This document shows positions 1-10,366 of a DNA stretch of 64,000 bases, one piece after another. Position 1 is the stretch's first letter, and each line of letters opens with the position of its first letter. The notes beneath the pieces were generated by a model. That model was given only the letters and a program-made list of their open reading frames with translations. It ran no database searches and was not told the DNA's origin. Made by a program: the position numbers and the translations under genes. Source of the stretch: Amoebophrya sp. A120 (taxonomy: Eukaryota; Sar; Dinophyceae; Syndiniales; Amoebophryaceae); contig CAJINV010000018.1 of assembly GCA_905178155.1 (NCBI GenBank), forward strand, positions 848,609 through 912,608. The letters run 5' to 3'.

Positions 1-237
1 GCTCTACCTCTAGTACAACTTTCTGGTCGTGCATCAAAGAAAAAAAGTTCGTCACGATCACTCATGCGCATTTTCGCAAGACAAAACTTTCTGTCATGCG
101 TAAAAATGCATCACAGCCACACTTCATAAGGGATTTCTCTAGTGTTTCTGCAATACAGAGGAAAGTTGTGATGCTAAAAAAATTTCTAAATGCAAAGCCT
201 GCAAGTTAATGACTGTGATATATAAACTTTTTTCTCT
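1..237. mobile_element. probable truncated introner, cut by window edge
   Basis: The stretch holds the interior motifs of the other introners here (TCATGCG, GCATCACA, GTGATGC). Its right edge reads as TATGGAGAGAAAAAAG on the minus strand, immediately after a coding exon that ends near 238. The left TIR lies outside the window, so family and TSD cannot be read. Confidence 0.35.
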
Positions 238-2498
238 CCATATCGTGATCCCAACATCACGTTCCTCGCCTCGCGAAAAATCCTCTCTTCCAGCATTTTA
301 TCCCGGCAGTCGAGAATGGCCATGCACCGGATGATCTGCACGCACGCAAGCCAATCCAGCTTCTCAAACTCTTTGATCGCTTTCACTTTGCCCAACACCT
401 GCACCAAAAGCGCGTCCTCGCGCCACCGCCACTCGGTGCAGAAGTACAAAATGTTAGACAGATTCCGCAAGTGCACCTTCGCTAATTTTGCGGACGGTTT
501 GTGGCAGAAGATGGCGTTGAAGCAGGCTGGGTGGGATAACTTCCTCAAAAATTCTATCAGTTCTAAAAACGTCCCCACCCCATAGGTGTCACACAATAAA
601 TTCTGCATGCCAAAAACGTTTCTCATGCGCAGGCCCATGAGAAGTAATTTCCAGTCGTGTTTTGGAATTTGTTATGCTATAATCAGCATGCTAAGCTACC
701 TCTGTGATGCTTCCGAACTAGCTGAACAGGACTACAATACAAGGACGGACTTGTCATGCCAAACAACCAAAGTTGGCTGATTTGTCTAGCAGATTTCCGA
801 TCGTGTTGCTGATGTGGGGACGTTTTTACTCAGGATAAATTCCTCCGCAAAGGGAAAGACCAGCCGTTCCTGGTCGCTGTCTGGCAGTTTCGCCATTCCG
901 TACAGAAAACTTCCGACATCGTGACAGTTCCAAAACAGGGCAGGTGGTTCTCGGGCGGCTACAGGCGTAGTGGCAGGGACAGTTGGGCAGCTGGCAACAA
1001 CATCACCGCTGCTTTGCGACTGCGATTCCGAACAAGAATGTGAGGACAGATCACTATCGCGCTCGCCATTAACAAATCCCGGCGACTTTCCTGGTTCGAG
1101 AAACGAATCAGTGTCCTGACCGAGCACTGCTTCCCGGCCTGTTGTCCTGACCGGCCGTTGTCCTGACGGAGCACTGCTTTCGTCCGACAGACCAGAGCCT
1201 CCGCTTTCGGAAAAATTGTCGCGCTCGACGCAATTATCCGCACATTTGGACGACGAGTTTTTATCAGTATCAACAGCATCAATCTCCGGCACGAATAGCA
1301 TTTTCACAGCGAACTCGAACCCTTCCTTCGCCAGGTCGAGGGGTAAAATCCCCCTGCCGCCGAAGGACGCGATGACGTTTGTGAACTCACGGCAGTGTGC
1401 TGGCTCCTTCAGCTGGTCCCAACGTTTTTGCAGCAATCCCTCCATTTCACTGAAAGGCAGATGCAGCTCCGCGCTGGCCGCCGCGGTGAGGGAGCACACC
1501 AGGTCGGTGGGCCGGGCGTGCGGCGAACGCCAGATTTCGTAGAATGTGTCTTGTAATGAAGAGACTGGCGCTGGGCCTCGGGAAATCAAGTCGCCACTGG
1601 TATTGTGGCTTATTTTCTGAAGACCCTTGCCTTCGTTCATGGTTCTTCTTGTAGAAGGCGAGTCATTTTGATTGTTCTGATGGTTGGCGGGGACAAAGGC
1701 TCCTGCTCCGCCTCGTCGTCGCGCTTCTGCTTTGCTCGCTACCGAGCCTTGTTTCTTTCCACCGCCGCCGCGTACAGCTGCGTCGTGGAGCTTGTCCAGC
1801 AAACATTGCACCTCCGGGTGCGCCGTTTGCTCCGCAAGAAACTCAGACGTGTGTTTTCGTAGTTCTGCGGTAGGAACTACGCCTCGGTGCTGATGGGCAG
1901 GTCTTGAAGATGTCGCTTTCGTTTTGATGTTCGTCGACGAGCTGCGAGAAGCGCACTTCGTTGGTCCGTCTCCCCCCGTTGAAATGGAAATCGACACACG
2001 AGAGTTAGGACAGCCAAACACTTGGCTCCTCGTCCTTGGGCCTTTCGCTGCTGCCGCAGGAGTGGCTATTCCCTCTGGGGGTACAACAACTTCGACAGCC
2101 GCGGAGGAGAAACCCCTCGTTGTTCTAGTAGTGAATCCTGCTTGTTCTCCTGGTGATGAATTTACAACGGTTGAGGAACTCCACGCAAGGTGCCCCCCCT
2201 GCAACAACTGACAGTTACAAGCTGTACTTCTACAACAGCTGACCCGATGCTGAAAAACTCCCCCTCGGACTCCGCTGGTGTTGTATAGCTGCAAAAGCCG
2301 CGCAAGGAAGAGGTCGACATTTTTGTATGCATACTGCTGCAGTGCTGGTGCAACCACTGTTGAGTATGTCCTCGATGGATTCATCATCCCGCACGGACGC
2401 CGGGCCTCTCGGTGAAGCGGCTGCAGGCTCATGATCTGCGCAACAGCACGAAAGGTCCCTTTTCCAGGGAAAATATTCTGCTGGGTCCGCGGACTCAC
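186..2498 (-). CDS. putative mitochondrial RAP/HPR-like helical-repeat protein, C-terminus probably beyond left edge
   Basis: Two coding blocks, 838-2498 and about 238-549, are joined across a family A introner at 555-837; removal gives AEEF-LRKLSHP in frame. The first 300 residues are low-complexity S/T/R-rich, and the basic N-terminus (from MSPRTQQN) could be a mitochondrial presequence. The second half is helical, with segments such as DVGSFLYGMAKL, LSNILYFCTEW and DWLACVQIIRCMAIL. These resemble the roughly 35-residue helical repeats of alveolate mitochondrial RAP, HPR or FASTK-like RNA-binding proteins. No RAP domain is visible, but the 3' end is probably off the window, after another element at 1-237. 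The reading past about 238 is probably intron. The protein-coding call is fairly safe; the family assignment is an inference from pattern only. Confidence 0.5.
555..837. mobile_element. family A introner (TIR with CGTCCCCAC)
   Basis: TIRs read AAAACGTCCCCAC at the left and GTGGGGACGTTTTT at the right, with TAT...ATA ends. The 5-bp TSD AATTC flanks both sides (550-554, 838-842). Removing the element and one TSD copy restores the frame of the RAP/HPR-like gene. Confidence 0.9.
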
Positions 2499-4372
2499 TT
2501 GCCTCGCTTTAAGTGAGACGTAGTTGTCCTCTTACATACTGATGCAGAACTAGCAGCTGTTTATACATGCTTTTTTTTTGGTAGCGGCGTGCGGATGGAA
2601 TAAGTGCTTAGTCGCAAAGAAGCGTGTACTGTCGAAAACTAAATCTGCCAGTGCCCTACGAATCACGATACAAAAACAACACTTCAAGAAAGTGCTAGTA
2701 CTTGCAAAGATCCTTAGTACCGTCCAAGCCAAACTACGACTACTACTCTTTTTAAGGCACTCGTGGTAACTTCATCTGCATTTCTGACTTCATTCAGATC
2801 TCCACAAAACAGAAAAAAAACAAGATCCTTTTCCGCACTGCGCAAAGAATGCTGCCCTTTTGCATGATAGCTGACACGCGATCCTAGCGGCGTGAGGATC
2901 GACCATCTCTTTTCACGACCACCCGTTCCGCAAATTCTTTCATCACTATACCGACGTGAACCGTAACGAGGAAGAGCAGGAGCTGCAGCTACTAGCCACG
3001 ACAAAGACAAATATTATGAGGTAAGTACATAAAAAAACCGAACGCAAATCCAAATCGCGACAGATGAACCAGCATGATCATTATTGAAGTAATATGAGAA
3101 CAGCAAGACATCTATTGATACTGACGCCTGACGGCTCCTCGTGTGTGCGGTCGTCCTCGTCCTTCCTGCCGAAGCTGTGCAACAGAGGACGCGTTGTCAT
3201 CCACAGGACGACGGACCAGCACCTATGGCCGCATTCAGGAGCGATTATTGATAAGATGGGTAAAAAAGTTGGAAACTGGGGTTCATGGTCTGCATCAAAT
3301 CGTGACTTCATGACAATCATATCCCTTTCTGGATGTTGATTCCCAAACGAAAACTACGTGTGGTCTGGGAACGACCCGAAAGTCGAAATGCGTCCACGTG
3401 ACGTCGACAGTAATCAAAGAATAATATACAGCGCACAACGAGGCGGTGGACGAGGATATATAATTGTCTTATTTGATGTCGAGCAGGCTATGCATAGTGT
3501 TGTTGAGCAGACTATAAAATTTTTCAGGGAGCAGGTGTATGCTATACAGGTGTCTTCAGGGAGACTGTGCCATCGGGCAGGGAGTACGTAAAAGAGTGAA
3601 AGGGAAAGAACGCTCTAGCTTTTGATCTTCTCTATGGCTGGGGATGCTCTGGTGGCTGTTCAACATCGTGGGTAGTCTCTATGAAATTAATAATAGGTGA
3701 AAAGTAGACTGTCGTGATAGTGCACAGCTAGACACAGGGCCGCGCATTGCTTTTGTGTTGTTTTCTTGCCAGTAGAATATATGTGAAGATTTAATACTTA
3801 TTTTGGTTTTTCTAGTTTTATTATTACTTTCTTGAACTGCTACTCGATTGTGCGGTAATCTGCGTGTGTGTTGAAAGAGAAAACTGATAATGTGACAGAA
3901 TAGCGAAACAAAATAAAGGACAAAAAATGTGATATGAAAATGTAGTAAACGCAAATAAATTACAAACGAGGATAGCTACCAGACCACAGACTTGGGCTTG
4001 CTGTGCAATTTTTTAGAACTTAAGTAGTCGTGGAACCATTCCTATTCCATTCACTTAAAAACGTATTTCTGTGGGTGGTCCGGTCCCTGTCGCGGAGGCA
4101 TTCAGAATGTCACAGAGAGTAGATAGCCCAAAAATTGTCGACAGCGACCAGCTGCGCGCGTTGCTGCGGAAAGAAGTTCTGAAGAAAACTGGTAGACGAG
4201 TAAAAGTATTTTTTTCATTCCATGTGAACCGCAATTGTACAGATTGTATACGATTAAGTACCACTTCGGGCTTCTGATCTTTTTACTCATAAAACGTCGA
4301 GTAGATATATTCGATTAAGAGTACCAGAGTTGGAGGGACCAAAAAAAAGAAATGCACTCATACACAAGACAA
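2499..4372. other. intergenic region, no supported gene
   Basis: Only short ORFs are present on both strands, none with a recognisable domain. A plus-strand stretch at 4071-4190 (VDSDQLRALLRKEVLKKTG) reads like coding sequence and ends at a possible GT donor, but no partner exon was found. A minus-strand 98-codon ORF at 2714-3010 could be an upstream exon of the left gene. Confidence 0.5.
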
Positions 4373-4846
4373 TTACCCAAACATGGTAGCGCACTCGCAC
4401 GAGTCCTTGGACAGGTCGTAGCACCCGCAGCACTCGGGCACGGGTGCTAGCTCTTGCTTACCCTTCTTGATCTTGGCGCTGCAGAAATGGTCACAACATT
4501 TTTCCTTGGTGATCTCGCCCTCCTCCGAGTTGGAGCAATCCTGCGGTTGGGTCTTACCAGTGCACACTTGTTTTGGATCTTCCCAAAAATGCTCCCAAGC
4601 TGAATGCCCTCCGAACCCGCAATTGGTTTCCAACTCCCGCGCGTCGTGCGTTTTGTCGCTTTCTATCATGAAGCAACAAATCCCGATTGGGCACGACGGT
4701 TCCCCCTGAAATTGAGTGGTTTTCCTCCTCGCCGGTCTTCCTCCTAGCATCAGATACAACGACAAAACTTCTTTAGTATTACCTTTGGCTTTGATAGGAG
4801 TGGACGATTGCTTCCGGGCTTTTGTTTCACGACTTGAACGAAACAA
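4373..4846 (-). CDS. cysteine-rich protein, unknown function
   Basis: The last 105 residues contain 14 cysteines, several paired (ICCF, EKCCDHFC, PECCGC, DSCEC), which suggests a disulphide-bonded extracellular or lumenal domain. The first 50 residues are basic, lack cysteines and look unlike the rest; they may be intron or UTR, with the true first exon (perhaps a signal peptide) further upstream. It ends at a TAA just inside 4373. I do not recognise a named family. It lies between the RAP/HPR-like gene and the GH49 gene in the same orientation. Confidence 0.5.
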   Translation of the reverse strand: MFRSSRETKARKQSSTPIKAKGNTKEVLSLYLMLGGRPARRKTTQFQGEPSCPIGICCFMIESDKTHDARELETNCGFGGHSAWEHFWEDPKQVCTGKTQPQDCSNSEEGEITKEKCCDHFCSAKIKKGKQELAPVPECCGCYDLSKDSCECATMFG

Positions 4847-5025
4847 ATACGAATTTCTTGCACGACGTCACGAGTCTCGTTCGACGAGCTGCATGTATAT
4901 CAGTAATATCTTTAATTACTTATCTTGCTCTTTGCGAAGTACGAAACAAATCTACTACTTTGCACGACGAGGACGACCCACTAAATTTTGTATGAACTTG
5001 TTGTCCTCGAAAGATATCCATATTT

Positions 5026-5634
5026 ATGGTAGAAGTTCTCCCAGCTGCTTGCGCGATTCATCTATCAGTAGTGGCTCACGAAGAAAACGACCTTTGGCAC
5101 CTGCAACTTGAACTTCTATATCTTCTTGACAACTTTGTCTTTGACAAAGTATCAAAATTGGAGAAAATTGGCAACATTGTCAACCGGCTAATCTACTTTC
5201 CTCGTGTAGTCGAGCGCGTCTTTGCACTTCGTCGACGAGATACAGCATTCAGAAGCGCCCTGAACGAAGCCACGAGGTTTTGGATCCAAAACGAACAACG
5301 AGGGAAAAAAGTTTTAAGCAACATACCAATCTATCACGATCGGCAATCTGGCCCTTCTCAACCAAAAGAAGGCGGTCACTTATTATCGGAAGCTGTTGCA
5401 CCTGCATCTTGCTTCCAAAAGAATCTTTTGAAGCCCGGAGTTCGATTGAGTAAATTATCGATCCTCTTCGAGGACAGACTTGTTCGAGCACAGCTAAAAG
5501 TAATGCTTGCAGCTGTGAGTTTTATTTGTTTTCCTCTTGCTTTTGCAGCTGCTGAACAAAGACAAACTGTAACTACTACTACTTATAATAAAGAAAAACA
5601 GAGCTGCTTATCTCCTTCACATCAACTTCTATGA
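5026..5634 (+). CDS. uncertain 202-codon ORF on the opposite strand
   Basis: This is the longest plus-strand ORF outside repeat arrays. The sequence is not low-complexity and contains a leucine-rich stretch (LWHLQLELLYLL), but shows no domain and no homology I can recognise. An ORF of this size is expected by chance about once per window of this length. It is against the orientation of every convincing gene here. It ends just before the stop codon of the GH49 gene on the other strand. Treat as doubtful; the surrounding 4847-5640 otherwise holds no gene. Confidence 0.2.
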   Translation: MVEVLPAACAIHLSVVAHEENDLWHLQLELLYLLDNFVFDKVSKLEKIGNIVNRLIYFPRVVERVFALRRRDTAFRSALNEATRFWIQNEQRGKKVLSNIPIYHDRQSGPSQPKEGGHLLSEAVAPASCFQKNLLKPGVRLSKLSILFEDRLVRAQLKVMLAAVSFICFPLAFAAAEQRQTVTTTTYNKEKQSCLSPSHQLL

Positions 5635-5646
5635 ACATGAAGATAA

Positions 5647-8456
5647 TTACAACGGATACCCGGCCGGTCGTAAATCTCCCGGGTACCCGATCCACCACTC
5701 GAACCCGTCTGTATTATCTCCAACCATTTGAATCCGGTTATTTCCATCTTCCCGAACGTTGGAGATCCTGAAGTGAAAGTCCACCAGTTGCTTAACATCT
5801 GTCTTGCTGTTCCAAACGGTAATTTTGTCACCCTTCTCGCTGTCGGAATGCTCAATCTCCCAGTCCCGCCAGGACGTGACTCGGTCTTTTCCCAAGTCCC
5901 CGGAGCTGTAGCGCCCCTTCCGGTAGATGACGTTTTCAATCACAAACTCCCGGTAGTGCTGCATGGGCGTGTAGATATGCACTAACGCTGGGCAAAGGTC
6001 GTCGCAATAGAGGCCGGACAGCTTCCAGTTTCCGATCTCCTTGTCCGGTGCGAACGCCCAGTCGCTATTGTAAGAATACGATGCTCCGATGATCGCCGAG
6101 GGAAGCGCTTCTTTATCCCAAGACTTAAACCTCGTGTGCAGAATCGTGATGTCTTTCGCGTTATCAAATGCAAAAATGTCTGGGTTTGGAAGGGTGCGCG
6201 GTTCGCCATGCAGCTTTTCCATGACCCATGAGGTCTGGAATGCAGCACCTAGCATGACAGATTCTGCGCGATCTCTCTCATGCCTATCCTGCATGAGAAA
6301 CTCCCGACCGACTTGGTCAAAACTGGCCGAGTTTTGGTAATCATGCAACACAGATTTTTGCATGCTTCAGATAGAGCATGACAAGTAGCATTCTTCCAGA
6401 CGCAGACCCAGACATTTTTACATTTGATACGCGTACACGTTCTGCAGGTTTTGCGGCGCCCAGCCCATCTGGAACACCGGGTCGTTCGGGCCTTTCCACA
6501 CGGAGATCCGCTCTATCAAAAGGAAAAATCCCCCCTCCCCAAATCGCAAACGAACTTTGTGATGCTGTATTTGAGTACACAAGTCGACTTGTAATGCTAG
6601 AAGGCCAAGAGACGCAGCTGTGGCCTCGTTTGCAGGCACTTTGTCATGCTGTTTCCCACTTCCAGCTGCCCTCTGTCGTGCTGAAGACGCAAGGCTTTCC
6701 CACGCCAACCAGCACTACAGTCCGCATCTTTTCCCTTCTAGCATGACAAAGCTGACTTGTGACCACAAATCTGCATCACAAATTTCTAGTTTGAGTATGG
6801 GGTGGGGGGATTTTTCATTTTGATACGCTCGTACTGAATGTCCGAGTGGTAAGTTTTCAGCCCGTCGTCGTTCGTGTGCACCAGACTGTCCTTGAACACA
6901 CTGCCCGGGTACAGCGTGAGCCCGTCGGTCTGCAAGAACCAGCCGCCGACTTGCTTGTAGTCCGTGGCGAAAATCTTTGGCTCGTTGTACATGTCGTGGG
7001 AATTAAACGGCGGGTCGGTCATGGTCACCCCGTGGAGGATAAAGGTCTGCTGCCCGGGTGAACCGTTCCAGGATTTCCACATGCGCAGGGACGCAGCGTC
7101 CGACTTCACACTCTCGTAGGATCTGTCGGGATTCGCCTGGTACACGTAATCAGACCCGGTCAATACCCCGTAGCCCGTCGCCGCGTAGGTCCCATTCTCC
7201 TCGGCGTATTGCCAGTGAACCGCAGATTTCACGTACGCCCAGTGCGCGAAGTGCACCCAGGCTTGGGATTCCGTCAGCGTCATGTGGTTTTCGCCGCGTT
7301 TTCCAGTTTTCCCTTGTCGGTTTGTGTCCATCCAGTAGACACCCGGGGGGAAATAGAGAACTTTCTTAGCGGATTTGTAGTTGTCCAAACTGATCGGGCC
7401 GGGTTGCATCACGAGAATTTCGTTCTCTTCGTAGACGGAAAAAGGGTCTTTCTCCCGCTCCAGCGGCGGCGAGACGAAAAGAAACAAGACATGTTTCGGC
7501 TCCCGGCCGACAATAGCGCCATCGGCCGCTCGGAAAACGATTTGTGACTCAATATCGTCGAACTCGATGGAGATTTGCCGGATCTTGGGGTTGGCCTTGT
7601 CGAAAGGGATCAAAAGCTCGATAGAATTTTCGTCAAGCGCTTTATCCGTGTTGACGACAATGTCCTCGTTGTTGAAAACCGGTTTGACGTGGCAACTGCT
7701 GAACCACTTTTTCAAATCCACCCCAGACTTTCCACCATCCCTGGCCGTGAGTTTCACCTTGATCGTGTTCTTGTAAACGATCTGCGTATACGCCATGGTC
7801 TGCTGTTTCACCAAAGCATCTATCCCATCGTCATCTTTCCCCGTAGGGATTCGGTCCAAAGGCCAGGGCCGTTGCCAGTCCCGGGGTCGTTGAATTTTCC
7901 CCTTCCCGCCGCGCGGAAGGGTCTCGAACACGAAAGATGGCTGCTCATCGACAGACACTTTCCAGTGTAAGGACTCCCGGACGAAGTCTGCCCGTTTCCA
8001 TCCGTCCCAGCTGTAGTCCGTCCGGCCGTTCGGCGGTTTGGGTTGTACGCAGAAGTCCACGTCGGGGGACAGGCAAAGCGACGTGTCCTCGGGAGCAGTC
8101 GGCGGGCGGACAATAAGTGGCATTTGCCCTCCAGGTTGAGGTTGTTGCAGTTTTTCTTTTTCATCTTCGGGATTCTTGACATTGATGAGGACTGAAGCAG
8201 TTTTACTACCAGGATCCACCTCAGGGCTCTTCTTTTCCTTTCCTCCAGGAGTGGTCGGCGCCCCACCTAATTCTTTCGTCGAAGAAGTTGTACCCGCGAT
8301 TACACCCGCCTCGCCGCTACTCGTATTAACCCAAGTGGACGAAACGGGAAGACCACATACAGGATCAATTAAATGTAAAAAGAAAGAAAAGATAAAGTGT
8401 GTTGCAGGGAACATCATTTTGTTCTTCAGCTGGAGCAAAAAATCGAAAAAGGCCAA
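5647..8456 (-). CDS. secreted GH49 dextranase-like glycoside hydrolase
   Basis: It begins with a hydrophobic signal segment (FIFSFFLHLI near residues 20-30; Met at residue 14 is an alternative start). An S/T/P-rich linker to about residue 125 follows, then the N-terminal beta-sandwich and beta-helix of family GH49 (dextranase and isopullulanase, hydrolysing alpha-glucans such as alpha-1,6-glucan). Signature segments are VLYFPPGVYWMD, GGWFLQTDGLTLYPGSVF, HTNDDGLKTYHSD with the paired catalytic-type aspartates near residue 530, NDPVFQMGW, and ILHTRF followed by PSAIIGAS. Two introners interrupt the conserved core (6514-6825 and 6162-6429). Their removal gives YERISVWKGPNDP and QNVYAKDITILHTRF, which fit the family alignment. 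The product should be about 750 residues and exported. GH49 is best known from bacteria and fungi, so lateral acquisition is possible. Substrate is not determined. Confidence 0.88.
6162..6429. mobile_element. family B introner (TIR GTCTGGGTCTGG)
   Basis: TIR TATCAAATGCAAAAATGTCT at the left mirrors the right end. TSD CGCGT is exact on both sides. Lies in the GH49 gene; removal joins QNVYA to KDITIL in frame. Confidence 0.92.
6514..6825. mobile_element. family F introner (TIR GAAAAATCCCCCC)
   Basis: The only copy of this family seen. Ends read TATCAAAAGGAAAAATCCCC and its imperfect reverse complement; the interior has GCATGACAAAGT-type motifs. TSD CGCTC is exact (6509-6513, 6826-6830). Removal joins IQYER to ISVWKG in GH49. 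Confidence 0.9.
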
Positions 8457-10366
8457 GGATCTAGTACTAGTAGTAGTACACTGATATAATATACGAATTC
8501 AAAAAGAATGCTTAATCCATAGTTTGGAAAATTTATTTTGGAGACCTGGAAACGCAAGTGCGGCGCGCATGCTTCAGCCAGAAGTTTATCTAGGACGAAA
8601 AAAACTCAATAAACCGATCTATATCTTGTTTCTCTTTTGAATAATACCACTTTGAGAGCAAAGTTGTTTTCAATTTTGATCTGACACGTTGAGGATCTAT
8701 TTTTTTAGACCATTTAGATCGTAAATCTTGTTGCAAAACACACACACGAAATTTCGCATGGAAACAGAAACCATTTTAGCCTTTAAGATGGGAATCAGAG
8801 GAAGCCTCACACGAACTCAACCTGAAAAAATCGCACCGACTCGGAGCCCTCATACCGATGAGAATAAGTAGGCAAGAAAAAAGACGCACTGCGTCCCCTG
8901 CCACCTCACCGATTTTTGTCTCGTTGCCCTTCGAAGCACCAACCAGGAAGAGAACAAAGTTTCGGAGTGCTCGCTTGATGAATTGTCAAAGAATTCCGAA
9001 GAGAACAGGATTTCGAATTTTAGATCGAATTCGAATTTTAGATCGTAAAAAACAATACGATCTAGACAAAATGAAAAGTAGAAGCAACGAGATTTTGGGT
9101 CCGAGACCGAGACGAACAATGAGGCAACCAAAGTATAGCATGATAGTACCAATCACGATCGCTAATCTGTATCTGGCGCTGACCCTTCTGCTCGACCAAA
9201 AATAATCGGAAGCCGGTGGTGCACCACGTGCATCGCGACAAGCGCGACTAGTTTTTAGTTTCTTTGCATTTACCTGGGTTCATTTTCGGCTTGTGCGAAA
9301 AAAAGTTCCCGGAAAAAACTTCGTGTAAAACGAAAACGTAGCTGTACGACGGACTGACAAGTATCAAAGAAATCTCCAGCTGCTGCTGTCGCCAACAACA
9401 GAACAAGAATGAAACTTTGATGTGCTGGTCGAAATCAAAAACTTTACTTTTCACGAATAATCTTCAATATCTGGTACGATGTCCTTACTGACGTATTGGT
9501 TTAAAGGTTTCGCGACTGCGTGAGGATCTGTTGCAGGTACAAATCAGGAAGAAGCCGCTCGCCGTGGCGCGACGAGGGATAGTTCCACTTTCGAGATGTT
9601 GTTCCTTCTGGTGCACGGGGTTGAAAAAAAAACCGCCGTCCGTTTTTTTTGCGGATCAGAAAGGCCAGCACTGCGCTTCGAGTGAATACGACTACGGCAA
9701 GAGAACTCTTAGTCTTCAGCTTCACGTTAAATGAAGAGCATGCACGATTTTATTCCTGCGCATCGGATTCTCGCTGTCGCTCGTTTTCCTTTTCTTGTCC
9801 ATCCGACGTTACTGTTGTTGCGGAACGAAGAATTGCTGGTGCTGTTGCCCATTTACGACGGCTCCGCGTGGCCACGAAGACCCCAGACTGTTGGGCGTGC
9901 CGTGGTGTATGCGACGGTAAACGTACTACTTCTAGCCATATTTTTTTTTTTTTACCATCGTTCAACATCAAAAGAAGAAGTTCTCATGGCAACACAAGCA
10001 GGTTGTGTTTGTGAAGGAAGCAGGCCGCATCAGACCATGAATGTTCAATGTTTCTGACTCGGAGCCGTGACAAAAAAGATGCAGATTTATTTGAGATAAA
10101 TTTAGTTTTGCTTCATTTCGCAGCATGACAACAGTTGAGGAATTTGCAACGAGAAAAGTGTGCTCGTTGACCCGCCAGGTCTTGATGGCAATTGTATGCT
10201 AAAGCAGAAAAATTCATCACATTTCATATGGTGGGATGGGCTGCGAGAGCCGCGCCGCCTTGGCCCCCGACGTCCTATGGCTGTGCCGCGTATGGAGTGG
10301 GTCCCTGTGTTGATTTTTTGATACCGATGACGATGCAGCAACGCCTCACAAATACATAGATACTAG
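8457..10366. other. intergenic region, no supported gene
   Basis: A 1.9-kb gap between the GH49 start and the kinesin stop. It has A/T-rich and homopolymer stretches and a short local repeat of GAATTTTAGATCG near 9014-9045. ORFs up to 121 codons occur on the plus strand (9649-10057) but overlap in several frames and show no domain. Confidence 0.5.
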
